NCBI RefSeq assembly: GCF_026016325.1 | Contig: NZ_CP087203.1 | Span: forward strand, 4,030,001 to 4,094,000 | Length of the DNA stretch: 64,000 nt | Direction: 5' to 3' | Origin: Pseudomonas sp. B21-056 | GTDB lineage: Bacteria > Pseudomonadota > Gammaproteobacteria > Pseudomonadales > Pseudomonadaceae | Part shown: positions 19,321 to 28,231 of the stretch, in pieces | Numbering within the stretch: position 1 is the first letter of the stretch | How the letters are laid out: each line of letters starts with the position of its first letter | Notes under the pieces: model-generated | What the model was told of the DNA's origin: nothing | Databases searched by the model: none | Seen by the model: only the letters and a program-made list of their open reading frames with translations | Made by a program: the position numbers and the translations under genes

Positions 19321-20160
19321 TCAGTAAGCCTTGCCGGTCTTGTAGAAGTTCTCGAAGCAGAAGTTGGTCGCGTCGATGTAGCCTTCGGCGCCACCGCAGT
19401 CGAAACGCTTGCCCTTGAACTTGTAGGCCATGACGCAGCCATTCTGGGCCTGCTTCATCAGCGCGTCGGTGATCTGGATCTCACCGCCCTTGCCTGGCTC
19501 GGTCTGTTCGATCAGGTCGAAGATGTCCGGCGTCAGGATGTAGCGACCGATGATCGCCAGGTTCGACGGTGCATCTTCAGGCTTTGGCTTTTCAACCATG
19601 CTATGCACGCGGTAGATGTCGTCGCGGATCATTTCGCCGGCGATCACGCCGTACTTGTTGGTTTCCTGCGGGTCGACTTCCTGGATCGCCACGATGGAGC
19701 AGCGGAACTGCTTGTACAGCTTGACCATCTGGGTCAGCACGCCGTCGCCTTCGAGGTTGACGCACAGGTCGTCCGCCAGCACCACGGCAAAGGGTTCGTC
19801 GCCGATCAGCGGACGGCCGGTCAGGATCGCATGGCCCAGGCCTTTCATTTCGGTCTGGCGGGTGTAGGAGAACGAGCACTCGTCCAGCAGTTTACGGATG
19901 CCGACCAGGTATTTCTCTTTGTCGGTGCCCTTGATCTGGTTTTCCAGCTCGTAGCTGATGTCGAAATGGTCTTCCAACGCGCGCTTGCCGCGGCCGGTCA
20001 CGATGGAGATTTCCGTCAGGCCCGCATCGAGGGCTTCTTCGACACCGTACTGGATCAGTGGCTTGTTCACCACCGGCAGCATTTCTTTGGGCATGGCCTT
20101 AGTCGCTGGCAGGAAGCGAGTACCGTAACCGGCTGCAGGGAACAAGCATTTCTTGATCAT
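19321..20160 (-). CDS. galU: UTP--glucose-1-phosphate uridylyltransferase
   Basis: Nucleotidyltransferase of 279 residues forming UDP-glucose from UTP and glucose-1-phosphate, the precursor for LPS core, exopolysaccharide and trehalose synthesis. The N-terminal CLFPAAGYGTRFLPATKAMP binds UTP; MLPVVNKPLIQYGVEEA follows; AVVLADDLCVN holds a metal-binding aspartate; VEKPKPEDAPSNLAIIGRY is the sugar-binding segment. Length is normal and a terminator follows. P. aeruginosa also places galU near gor-type genes, as I recall. Confidence 0.96.
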   Translation of the reverse strand: MIKKCLFPAAGYGTRFLPATKAMPKEMLPVVNKPLIQYGVEEALDAGLTEISIVTGRGKRALEDHFDISYELENQIKGTDKEKYLVGIRKLLDECSFSYTRQTEMKGLGHAILTGRPLIGDEPFAVVLADDLCVNLEGDGVLTQMVKLYKQFRCSIVAIQEVDPQETNKYGVIAGEMIRDDIYRVHSMVEKPKPEDAPSNLAIIGRYILTPDIFDLIEQTEPGKGGEIQITDALMKQAQNGCVMAYKFKGKRFDCGGAEGYIDATNFCFENFYKTGKAY

Positions 20161-20395
20161 ATGAATCCTTTAAAAGGCGGTGTGTACGACGAGTTTCGGC
20201 GCAGTCTAATCAGGCCGCAGGCACCTTACAATGCCTGCACTGGCCAACCGATGCCATCATAGAGAAATAAACCGTCGGATAGTTCAATCGCCTTTCGTTT
20301 CGGGGGGTTCAACGGTCTTCCTGCAGGCCCGCAGGCACCATTTGCGTGCATTTGGCGTATCATGGCGCCCTTGATCCCGCCAATGAGGCAGCTAG

Positions 20396-20611
20396 ATGTC
20401 GGCACCACGAAACGCAAACGGTTATTCAGTCAGTCAGGACAAGGACGGTCAGTGGTGGATTGTGAACTACCACGGCGAGCAGGTTGCCGGTCCCTTGCCC
20501 ACCAAGACAATGGCGGTGGAAGTGGCCGCGGTGTTCCAGGATGAGCGCCCTGCCCCTGCGACCAAGGAGCGTGAAAAAGCTCCGGCACGCACCGATCGCC
20601 GCAAGAAATAA
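20396..20611 (+). CDS. Small conserved hypothetical protein
   Basis: Basic 71-residue protein. Residues 8-50 (GYSVSQDKDGQWWIVNYHGE, then QVAGPLPTKTMAVEVAAVF) look like a small beta-hairpin fold of the kind grouped as DUF2188-like. The C-terminal 20 residues are charged and probably disordered (KEREKAPARTDRRKK). GAGG lies 7 bases before the ATG and a strong terminator follows 5 bases after the stop, so it is a self-contained gene. Function unknown; the DUF assignment is tentative. Confidence 0.7.
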   Translation: MSAPRNANGYSVSQDKDGQWWIVNYHGEQVAGPLPTKTMAVEVAAVFQDERPAPATKEREKAPARTDRRKK

Positions 20612-20615
20612 CCGG

Positions 20616-20663
20616 ACAGGCCCGCGTCAATCGCCATGCGGCATTGACGCGGGCCTGTTGTTT
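20616..20663 (+). terminator. Strong terminator hairpin
   Basis: ACAGGCCCGCGTCAAT and its exact inverse form a 16-bp stem with a 10-base loop, followed by TGTTTAT. It follows the 71-residue gene. Confidence 0.85.
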
Positions 20664-20728
20664 ATCTGTACCGAAATGCCCATTCGCTATAACCTCGCGC
20701 AGTCCCCCCTCCTTTCGATGACCACTTC

Positions 20729-21010
20729 ATGAGAACTGTTCTGGCGCTGTTTACGGTCCTGGCCCTGGCGGGTTGTGCCTCGACGGAAAATACCTACCTG
20801 GCCAACGGTGAGCAGGGCCTGACCATCGACTGCTCAGGCGAAGCCAACTCCTGGGCCGCCTGCTATGAAAAGGCAGATGCCTCCTGTGCCGGCACCGGCT
20901 ACCGTATCGTCGGTACTGATGGCACGCCCCAGGCCAATGAAAGCGACAAGACCCTGGGCGTGAACGTCGGCAACTTCACCAGCCGCAGTGTCGTGGTGGT
21001 GTGCAAGTAA
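20729..21010 (+). CDS. Small lipoprotein
   Basis: Protein of 93 residues. MRTVLALFTVLALAGCASTE is a lipoprotein signal with lipobox LALAGC (acylated Cys at about position 16). The mature part has four more cysteines (IDCSG, AACYEK, ASCAG, VVCK) that could form two disulfides. No domain recognised. It is convergent with a second lipoprotein gene on the other strand. Ribosome site weak. Confidence 0.72.
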   Translation: MRTVLALFTVLALAGCASTENTYLANGEQGLTIDCSGEANSWAACYEKADASCAGTGYRIVGTDGTPQANESDKTLGVNVGNFTSRSVVVVCK

Positions 21011-21036
21011 GGTCCAGGCGAACCTGAGGCCCTGCC

Positions 21037-21387
21037 TCAGCCGGAAATGCAGGCGTTGGCCGCAGCCTGCACATCACCCGGGCGCACCGGTACATTGGAC
21101 ATGCTTTCATGCAGCTTGATGCTGCTGCCGCTGGAACGCTCGTCAATGTCGAACACCGCCGCCGGCAGGCTCGAGAGTTTGCCGGGGACGATCAGCCGGA
21201 CGCCGTTCTTGTGGGGTTCCATCTGCAACGCGCCGCGGCTGTCGGCCAGCTTGTCGGCGACGCATTTGGCATATTCCTGAGGTTTCTTACCGGAGATAAC
21301 ACTCATGGTGGGCGGCGTCTGGTTGATGTCCGATACCGATGCACATCCACTCACGGCCAATGCCAACACCCACACACTACGCTTCAT
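21037..21387 (-). CDS. Small lipoprotein
   Basis: Protein of 116 residues with signal MKRSVWVLALAVSGC (lipobox AVSGC, acylated Cys 15). Mature part contains KCVADKLADSRGALQMEP and ends AAANACISG, so two further cysteines may pair. GAGGAA lies just before the ATG. It resembles short Pseudomonas lipoproteins of unknown function. Its 3' end faces that of the 93-residue lipoprotein gene. Confidence 0.72.
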   Translation of the reverse strand: MKRSVWVLALAVSGCASVSDINQTPPTMSVISGKKPQEYAKCVADKLADSRGALQMEPHKNGVRLIVPGKLSSLPAAVFDIDERSSGSSIKLHESMSNVPVRPGDVQAAANACISG

Positions 21388-21591
21388 ATGATTCCTCCGA
21401 TAAAGACCCTCGGACAGTGTAAACGCCGTTTTTCTCCGGCGCCCTGCGCTTTTTTATCCGACGCGCCGCGCTAAATCAGCAAAGCCACGGCGCGGGCCGG
21501 ATATTTAGCCGTCGGTGCTGATAAACTGCGCGCCATTATTGCAGCCCCCTACCGTGTCGAGCGTGTAGAAAAAGCCCTTCTGGAGGCGCCC

Positions 21592-21894
21592 ATGAAATTC
21601 ATCCACCAACGCGAGCACCTCAACGAGGACGACATCGTCGTCATCGAATGCTCCCAAACGTGCAACATCCGCTTGATGAACGATGCCAACTTCCGCAGCT
21701 TCAAGAATGGCGGACGGCACACTTACCATGGCGGCGCGTTCGACACGTTCCCGGCGCGGATCACCGCACCGAGCACCGGTTTCTGGAACATCACCATCGA
21801 CACCGTCAGCCGCCGGGCCATCAGCGTCACGCGCAAGCCGACCCTGACCCACAAGATCAAAATCATCCGACGCTCCAGCTCGAAACTGAGCTGA
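21592..21894 (+). CDS. DUF1883-domain protein
   Basis: Protein of 100 residues that is essentially one DUF1883 domain: MKFIHQREHLNEDDIVVIEC, then CNIRLMNDANFRSFKNGGRH and FPARITAPSTGFWNITIDTV. The domain is also found fused to TIR domains in other bacteria; its role is unknown, and a small beta-sandwich binding module is likely. GGAGG is 6 bases before the ATG. A short gene follows 23 bases downstream, probably in the same transcript. Confidence 0.82.
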   Translation: MKFIHQREHLNEDDIVVIECSQTCNIRLMNDANFRSFKNGGRHTYHGGAFDTFPARITAPSTGFWNITIDTVSRRAISVTRKPTLTHKIKIIRRSSSKLS

Positions 21895-21917
21895 GCCCTG
21901 CTCGCATAGGCAAAACC

Positions 21918-22085
21918 GTGGCCCAGACAACCAAATACGTCATCAAGTACAAACTCAACGACGAACGCCGCTTCGAGTTCGCGCAGCTGGAAACCGGCAC
22001 CGAGGAAGAAGCCCGGGCAGCGCTGGAGGCGTCGCATGGACCCGACGATGTGATCAGCGACGTCAAGGTCAGCAAGGCGTTGTAA
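21918..22085 (+). CDS. Short conserved hypothetical protein (GTG start)
   Basis: Protein of 55 residues beginning at GTG 21918, 23 bases after the DUF1883 gene. It reads as a compact beta-rich unit (TTKYVIKYKLNDERRFEFAQ, then LETGTEEEARAALEASH and VISDVKVSKAL). The charged, alternating pattern and the tight spacing support a real gene. The same frame stays open upstream inside the DUF1883 gene, but that part is clearly shadow sequence. Function unknown. Confidence 0.6.
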   Translation: MAQTTKYVIKYKLNDERRFEFAQLETGTEEEARAALEASHGPDDVISDVKVSKAL

Positions 22086-22101
22086 AGTTTTCCCAGGAGC
22101 T

Positions 22102-22235
22102 TTGTGGCGAGGGGATTTATCCCCGCTGGGGCGCGAAGCGGCCCTAAATCCTGACACCTCGGTGTAACAGGCAAATTGAGTTGACTGTTTTGGGGCCGCT
22201 TCGCAGCCCAGCGGGGATAAATCCCCTCGCCACAG
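22102..22235. repeat. Family 2 inverted repeat
   Basis: TTGTGGCGAGGGGATTTATC arm, GGGGCGCGAAGCGGCCC and GGGGCCGCTTCGCAGCCC inner hairpins and inverse arm, following the 55-residue gene. Confidence 0.88.
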
Positions 22236-22281
22236 GGTGATGCGGCGTGAGAGATGGCCCCCGGTCCACAATGGAACATTG

Positions 22282-22300
22282 ACCGCAAGCCCCGGAGTGT
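22282..22300 (+). promoter_or_regulatory. Ada-box-like motif, copy 1
   Basis: ACCGCAAGCCCCGGAGTGT, ending 54 bp before the 2OG-Fe oxygenase start. It differs by one base from the copy upstream of ada (23747-23765). The ACCGCAAG half resembles the GCGCAAG part of the E. coli Ada box. Confidence 0.6.
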
Positions 22301-22354
22301 TAATCAACAGGACACCCACCAAACTGACCAATCCTCCCCCCCAGGATTGTCACC

Positions 22355-23065
22355 ATGTCCCCTCCGACCCAATCCATCAGTGCAATCAACCGACCAGCCC
22401 TGGAACAGAGCCTTGAGCAGGATGGCAGCGGCGTGCTCCGCAACCTGCTGTCGGCGACTCAATGCCAACAGCTCAGCAGCCTGTACTCGCAGCCTGGGCT
22501 GTTCCGTTCCCGGGTGATCATGGCCCGCCATGGCTTCGGGCGCGGCGAGTATCAGTATTTCCGCTACCCCTTGCCCGCTATCGTCCAGCAGTTGCGTGAA
22601 GCGTTGTATCCGCTGCTGGTCCCCCTGGCGAACCGCTGGAACGAACGCATGGGCCTTGAGACGAGATACCCCGACGCGCATTGCGATTTCATTCGGCACT
22701 GCCATGGGGCCGGGCAGCAGCGTCCGACCCCGTTGTTGCTGCAATACGGCCCCGAGGATTACAACTGCCTGCATCAGGACCTGTACGGCGAGCAGGTGTT
22801 TCCCTTGCAGGTGGCGATATTGCTGTCGGAACCGGGCCAGGACTTTACCGGCGGTGAGTTCGTGCTCGCCGAACAACGCCCGCGCATGCAGTCGCGCCCC
22901 CAGGTCATCGGTCTGAAACAGGGCGATGCCGTGGTGTTTGCCGTGCATCAACGGCCGGTCAAAGGCGTTCGCGGTTATTATCGGGTGAACATGCGCCATG
23001 GCGTCAGCCGCGTGCACAGCGGCCAACGGCACACCCTGGGAATCATTTTTCATGATGCGCAATGA
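22355..23065 (+). CDS. 2-oxoglutarate/Fe(II)-dependent dioxygenase
   Basis: Protein of 236 residues with the double-stranded beta-helix signature: HxD in YNCLHQDLYGEQVFPLQ (about H147/D149), a GGEFVLAEQRPRMQSRP stretch, and the distal His/Arg in MRHGVSRVHSGQRHTLGIIF. The fold resembles prolyl-4-hydroxylase-type oxygenases. It overlaps alkB by 14 bp and shares its putative promoter motif with ada, so a role in alkylation damage (repair or modified-base/protein oxidation) is inferred. Many pseudomonads carry an ada-linked oxygenase of this type, but its substrate is not established. Confidence 0.83.
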   Translation: MSPPTQSISAINRPALEQSLEQDGSGVLRNLLSATQCQQLSSLYSQPGLFRSRVIMARHGFGRGEYQYFRYPLPAIVQQLREALYPLLVPLANRWNERMGLETRYPDAHCDFIRHCHGAGQQRPTPLLLQYGPEDYNCLHQDLYGEQVFPLQVAILLSEPGQDFTGGEFVLAEQRPRMQSRPQVIGLKQGDAVVFAVHQRPVKGVRGYYRVNMRHGVSRVHSGQRHTLGIIFHDAQ

Positions 23066-23732
23066 CGACAACCCGATCACGCTGGACCTGTTCGCCGACG
23101 AACCGCCGACGACATCCGGCCAGATCGAACGGATCGGCCAGCAGGCGTTCGTCCTGCGCGGGTTCGCCCTGCCCTGGCTGGAGCGTTTGCTGCCGGCCCT
23201 GGAAACGGTCTTGCAGGCCGCGCCGTTCCGGCAGATGGTCACGCCTGGCGGCTTTACCATGTCGGTGGCCTTGAGCAGTTGCGGCGCGCTGGGCTGGACC
23301 ACCGACCGCAGCGGCTATCGCTACACTGCCCATGACCCACAGACCGGCCGCCCCTGGCCGGACATGCCGGCGCTGTTCCGCGAACTGGCCCAGGCCGCCG
23401 CCCGAGCGGCGCACTTCGAGCACTTCGAGCCCGACGCCTGCCTGATCAACCGCTATGTGCCCGGGGCGCGGATGTCGTTGCATCAGGACAAGAACGAACG
23501 CAGCCTCAGCGCCCCCATCGTGTCGATGTCCCTCGGTCTGCCGGCGATGTTCCAGTTCGGCGGGTTCGAGCGCAGCGACAAGACCTTGCGCGTTCCACTC
23601 TTTCATGGCGACATCGTGGTCTGGGGCGGCGTCGACCGGCTGCGCTATCACGGCGTGTTGCCGCTCAAGGATGGTCGTCATCCACGGTTCGGCGCGCAGC
23701 GGATCAACATGACATTCCGCACCGCCGGCTGA
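23052..23732 (+). CDS. alkB: DNA oxidative demethylase AlkB
   Basis: Protein of 226 residues. AlkB removes 1-methyladenine and 3-methylcytosine lesions by 2OG-dependent oxidation. Seen: substrate-binding GGFTMSVALSSCGALGW, 2OG-binding NRYVPGARMSLHQDKNER (with the H-x-D iron ligands), SMSLGLPAMFQFGG, a distal iron His in LRYHGVLPL and the 2OG-binding Arg in AQRINMTFR at the C-terminus. The ATG pair at 23052/23055 overlaps the end of the upstream oxygenase gene by 14 bp, indicating translational coupling. Expected partner of ada downstream. Confidence 0.95.
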   Translation: MMRNDDNPITLDLFADEPPTTSGQIERIGQQAFVLRGFALPWLERLLPALETVLQAAPFRQMVTPGGFTMSVALSSCGALGWTTDRSGYRYTAHDPQTGRPWPDMPALFRELAQAAARAAHFEHFEPDACLINRYVPGARMSLHQDKNERSLSAPIVSMSLGLPAMFQFGGFERSDKTLRVPLFHGDIVVWGGVDRLRYHGVLPLKDGRHPRFGAQRINMTFRTAG

Positions 23733-23746
23733 CCATGCAGAATTCA

Positions 23747-23765
23747 ACCGCAAGACCCGGAGTGT
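23747..23765 (+). promoter_or_regulatory. Ada-box-like motif, copy 2
   Basis: ACCGCAAGACCCGGAGTGT, 18 of 19 bases identical to 22282-22300 and ending 55 bp before the ATG at 23821. Same distance as copy 1 from its gene. Confidence 0.6.
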
Positions 23766-23820
23766 CGCCCTCCCGCAGGCTGGTTACTGTAGCCAAAACG
23801 GGCCAATGGACAGAACGACC

Positions 23821-24894
23821 ATGAACACCACTTCGAACACCCTCGCCCCTGAACTGGACCCTCGCTGGGCCGCCGTGCTCGCCCGGGACCCACGCGCCGA
23901 CGGGCAATTCGTCTACGGCGTGAAAACCACCGGGATCTACTGCCACCCCAGCAGCCTGTCGCGCCTGCCCAATCCGCGTAACGTCGAATTCTTCGACACG
24001 CCGGAACAGGCCCAGGCGGCCGGCTATCGCCCGAGCAAACGCGCCGCCAGGGACCAGACCCAGGTGGCCGCCCAACAAGCGGCCCGGGTCGCGGCGGCCT
24101 GTCGGCAGATCGAGGCGGCCGAGGAACTGCCGGGGCTCAATGAACTGGCGCAGAGCGCAGGCTTGAGTCCTTTCCACTTCCATCGGATCTTCAAGACCGT
24201 CACCGGCCTGACACCCAAGGGCTATGCCGCCGCCCACCGCTCGCGCAAGGTGCGTGAACGCCTGGCCGACGCCGGGAGCGTCACCGAAGCGTTGTACGAC
24301 GCCGGTTTCAACTCCAACAGCCGCTTTTATGAAGCCGCCGATAAAGTGCTGGGCATGAAACCCGCCGACTACCGCGCCGCCGGGCAGAACACCGACATCC
24401 GTTTCGCCGTCGGGCAATGCTCCCTCGGGGCGATCCTGGTGGCGCAAAGCGAACGCGGCGTGTGCGCAATCCTGCTGGGGGACGACCCGGAGGCGCTGGT
24501 CCGCGACCTGCAGGACAAGTTCCGCCGCGCCAACCTCATCGGCGCCGACCGGGAATTCGAGCAGTTGGTCGCCCAGGTGGTCGGCTTCATCGAAGCGCCC
24601 GCCCTGGGCCTGGACCTGCCCCTGGATCTACAGGGCACGGCGTTCCAGGAACGGGTTTGGCAGGCCCTGCGGGAGATTCCGCCGGGCAGCACCGCCAGCT
24701 ACGCCGAGATTGCCCAGCGCATCGGCCTGCCCAAGGCCGTGCGCGCGGTGGCCCAGGCCTGCGGCGCCAACAGCCTGGCCGTGGCGATCCCTTGCCACCG
24801 GGTGGTGCGCAGCGACGGCAACCTCTCGGGCTATCGCTGGGGCGTGGAGCGCAAGCGTCAGTTGCTGGCGCTGGAGCGCTCGTCCGGGGACTGA
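23821..24894 (+). CDS. ada: Ada: methyltransferase/AraC-type regulator with degenerate zinc site
   Basis: Protein of 357 residues from ATG 23821 (an in-frame ATG at 23806 would add five). Order: N-terminal Ada metal-binding domain (about 10-75), AraC helix-turn-helix (about 95-180, SPFHFHRIFKTVTGLTPKGY) and C-terminal O6-methylguanine methyltransferase with intact acceptor Cys in AVAIPCHRVVRSDG. In E. coli the N-domain zinc is held by C38, C42, C69 and C72. Here GIYCHPSSLSR and GYRPSKRAARD keep only the first; the others are Ser, Ser and Ala. Repair of O6-methylguanine should be intact; the zinc-based methylphosphotriester switch should not. The start is uncertain because neither ATG has a clear ribosome site; the 55-bp spacing from the Ada-box-like motif favours 23821. 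Its 3' end overlaps the opposite gene by 37 bp. Confidence 0.9.
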   Translation: MNTTSNTLAPELDPRWAAVLARDPRADGQFVYGVKTTGIYCHPSSLSRLPNPRNVEFFDTPEQAQAAGYRPSKRAARDQTQVAAQQAARVAAACRQIEAAEELPGLNELAQSAGLSPFHFHRIFKTVTGLTPKGYAAAHRSRKVRERLADAGSVTEALYDAGFNSNSRFYEAADKVLGMKPADYRAAGQNTDIRFAVGQCSLGAILVAQSERGVCAILLGDDPEALVRDLQDKFRRANLIGADREFEQLVAQVVGFIEAPALGLDLPLDLQGTAFQERVWQALREIPPGSTASYAEIAQRIGLPKAVRAVAQACGANSLAVAIPCHRVVRSDGNLSGYRWGVERKRQLLALERSSGD

Positions 24895-25346
24895 ACGCCG
24901 ATGTAGATCGCCACCGCATCGGGGCCGCTGTAGACCTCGAAATCGGTGGCGAAGCGGCGCAGGGTCTGCGGGTTGTCGGCGAAGTATGCCCAGATCAGGC
25001 CCCAGGTCTGGATCACGCAATCGGGCATCGCCCCCTTGGCCGAGAACACCAGGTAATCCCCACCCTCGATGTCCACGGCGGGGTAGCCCGGGCTCGTCGC
25101 GTCGACCTCCACGCCGGCGGTCACATCGAAGTAGCCGGTCGCATCCGACTCATAGTTGGAATACACCCCATAGACGAATGACTCCGACTGCCTGGCCGGA
25201 ATCCGGTCGAACAGCCCCTCGGTGAAAAACCGTTCCCACATCGGGCCGATCCTTGCCGTGTCGGCTTGCTGCTCATCGGTGTTGCGGGTACGGACCTGCA
25301 AACCCGCCACGCTGAAGGGTTCGACTGCCTTGAGTTTAACGTCCAT
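24858..25346 (-). CDS. GyrI-like/AraC effector-binding domain protein
   Basis: Protein of 162 residues consisting of one GyrI-like small-molecule-binding domain (SHS2 duplication). MDVKLKAVEPFSVAGLQVRT at the start, IGPMWERFFTEG, VYGVYSNYESDATGYFDVTA and GGDYLVFSAKG are typical of stand-alone effector-binding proteins related to SbmC and BmrR C-terminal domains. AGGAG precedes the ATG. Such proteins bind drugs, porphyrins or other hydrophobic ligands. The gene is convergent and overlapping with ada. Confidence 0.83.
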   Translation of the reverse strand: MDVKLKAVEPFSVAGLQVRTRNTDEQQADTARIGPMWERFFTEGLFDRIPARQSESFVYGVYSNYESDATGYFDVTAGVEVDATSPGYPAVDIEGGDYLVFSAKGAMPDCVIQTWGLIWAYFADNPQTLRRFATDFEVYSGPDAVAIYIGVQSPDERSSASN

Positions 25347-25496
25347 GGTTAAGGCTCCTGGGTAAGTGAAGCACGCATGGTAATCCTCTCACCCGGGGGA
25401 TCAAGCGCTTGCGTTCGATTGAAAAACTCGACTGGTCCTGGCGGGGTCACACCTGCTACAAACAGGGTTTCCTTGCGCTGCCGGAGCACCCTGCAC

Positions 25497-26570
25497 ATGA
25501 GCCAATGGCCAGACACCCGCATTCTCGACCTGCTCGGTATCGAGCTGCCCATTATCCAGGCGCCGCTGGCCGGGGTGACCGGGCCGGCCATGGTGATCGC
25601 CGCCTGCAATGCCGGCGGGCTGGGCTCGATGCCGGCGGCGATGCTGGATGTCGAGCAACTGCGCCAGGCGCTGACAACGATCAGCGAACAGACCGACAAG
25701 CCGTTCAACGTGAATTTTTTCTCCCATCAGCCGCCGGCTTTCGATGAACAGCGGGCCGAGGCCTGGAAGCAACGGCTCAAGCCTTACTACGAGGAACTGG
25801 GCGCCGATTTCGATGCGCCGACGCCGGTGTCCAACCGCACGCCATTCGATGACGCGGCCTGCCGGGTGCTGGAGGCGCTGCGGCCGAAAGTGGTCAGCTT
25901 CCATTTCGGCCTGCCGGAGCAATCCCTGCTGGATCGGGTGAAGGCCACCGGGGCGAAAATCCTTTCTTCGGCGACCACTGTCGAGGAAGCGATCTGGCTG
26001 GAGCAGCACGGTTGCGATGCAATCATCGCCATGGGCTATGAAGCCGGCGGCCATCGCGGGATGTTCCTCAGCGACGACCTCAACACCCAGGTGGGCCTGT
26101 TCGCCTTGCTTCCCCAGGTAGTGGATGCGGTGAACGTACCGGTGATCGCCACCGGCGGCATCGGTGACGCGCGGGGAATCGTCGCGGCGTTCGCCCTGGG
26201 TGCATCGGCGGTGCAGTTGGGCAGCGCGTACCTGTTCACCCCCGAAGCCAAGATCAGCGCGTCCCATCACCGGGCGCTGCGCACGGCCAAGGAAAGCCAG
26301 ACGGCTGTGACCAACCTGTTCACCGGGCGTCCGGCCCGGGGCATCGTCAACCGGGTGATGCGCGAAGTCGGCCCGATGAGCCCGCTGGCACCGGCATTTC
26401 CCCTGGCAGGTGGTGCGTTGATGCCGCTGCGCGCCAAGGATGAAGCCGACTTCAGCAACCTCTGGGCCGGACAGGCGTTTCCTCTGGGCCGGGAACTGCC
26501 GACCGGCGAGCTGACGCGGCGCCTGGCGGATGAGGCACTGGCACGGCTTGGCAAGGGGTCGGGCTCCTGA
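25497..26570 (+). CDS. Nitronate monooxygenase (2-nitropropane dioxygenase family)
   Basis: FMN-dependent TIM-barrel enzyme of 357 residues. It oxidises propionate-3-nitronate and other alkyl nitronates. Seen: N-terminal LGIELPIIQAPLAGVTGPAM, NVNFFSH near residue 75, catalytic-region MGYEAGGHRGMFLSDD near 190, phosphate loop ATGGIGDARGIVAAFALGA near 225 and LGSAYLFTPEAKIS. GGAG lies about 11 bases before this ATG; the longer frame upstream lacks one. It stands alone. Enoyl-ACP reductase FabK is a distant alternative, less likely from the GHRG motif. Confidence 0.88.
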   Translation: MSQWPDTRILDLLGIELPIIQAPLAGVTGPAMVIAACNAGGLGSMPAAMLDVEQLRQALTTISEQTDKPFNVNFFSHQPPAFDEQRAEAWKQRLKPYYEELGADFDAPTPVSNRTPFDDAACRVLEALRPKVVSFHFGLPEQSLLDRVKATGAKILSSATTVEEAIWLEQHGCDAIIAMGYEAGGHRGMFLSDDLNTQVGLFALLPQVVDAVNVPVIATGGIGDARGIVAAFALGASAVQLGSAYLFTPEAKISASHHRALRTAKESQTAVTNLFTGRPARGIVNRVMREVGPMSPLAPAFPLAGGALMPLRAKDEADFSNLWAGQAFPLGRELPTGELTRRLADEALARLGKGSGS

Positions 26571-26591
26571 GAGTTCATCGCCGGCCAGGAC

Positions 26592-26680
26592 GCCATCGCG
26601 AGCAGGCTCGCTCCCACAGGGTCTGGTGTTGCAGCAGGATCAAGCGTAGATCCATGTGGGAGCGAGCCTGCTCGCGATGA
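26592..26680. repeat. REP pair (family 1), opposite order
   Basis: Here the inverse arm (CGCGAGCAGGCTCGCTCCCA) comes first and TGTGGGAGCGAGCCTGCTCG second, so the doublet faces outward, unlike the other pairs. Confidence 0.88.
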
Positions 26681-27547
<867 letters not shown>

Positions 27548-28228
27548 ATGCCGCTGACCAGTGCCGATTATTCAGCGATCTGGCTGACCCTGAAACTCGC
27601 CTCGCTGACGACGGTGATCCTGCTGCTCATCGGCACGCCCATCGCCCTGTGGCTGTCGCGCACCCAATCCTGGTTGCGCGGGCCAGTGGGTGCGGTGGTG
27701 GCTCTGCCGCTGGTGCTGCCGCCCACGGTGATCGGCTTCTATCTGCTCCTGGCGTTGGGCCCCAATGGCTGGATCGGCCAGGTTACCCAGACCCTCGGGC
27801 TGGGCACCCTCACATTCAGTTTCACCGGGCTGGTGATTGGTTCGGTGATCTACTCCATGCCGTTTGTGGTGCAGCCGTTGCAGAACGCGTTCGCGGCCAT
27901 CGGCAATCGCCCACTGGAGGTCGCCGCCACATTGCGCGCCGGTCCCTGGGACACTTTCTTCAGCGTCATCCTGCCCCTGGCCCGCCCCGGGTTCATCACC
28001 GCCGCCATCCTCGGCTTTGCCCACACCGTCGGCGAGTTCGGCGTGGTGCTGATGATCGGCGGCAATATCCCGGAAAAAACCCGGGTGGTGTCGGTGCAGA
28101 TCTACGATCACGTCGAAGCCCTGGAATACGCCCAGGCCCACTGGCTGGCGGCGGCGATGCTGGTATTTTCATTCGTTGTGCTGCTGGCGCTGTATTCCAG
28201 CCGCAGGACCCGGGCAGCCTGGAGCTGA
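27548..28228 (+). CDS. modB: Molybdate ABC transporter permease
   Basis: Inner-membrane protein of 226 residues with about five helices. The EAA loop that docks with ModC is seen as [20 protein letters not shown] near residue 125. [20 protein letters not shown] near 165 is a ModB signature. It starts at the base after the modA stop and ends 3 bases before modC, so the three genes are translated as one operon. Confidence 0.95.
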   Translation: MPLTSADYSAIWLTLKLASLTTVILLLIGTPIALWLSRTQSWLRGPVGAVVALPLVLPPTVIGFYLLLALGPNGWIGQVTQTLGLGTLTFSFTGLVIGSVIYSMPFVVQPLQNAFAAIGNRPLEVAATLRAGPWDTFFSVILPLARPGFITAAILGFAHTVGEFGVVLMIGGNIPEKTRVVSVQIYDHVEALEYAQAHWLAAAMLVFSFVVLLALYSSRRTRAAWS

Positions 28229-28231
28229 TCG

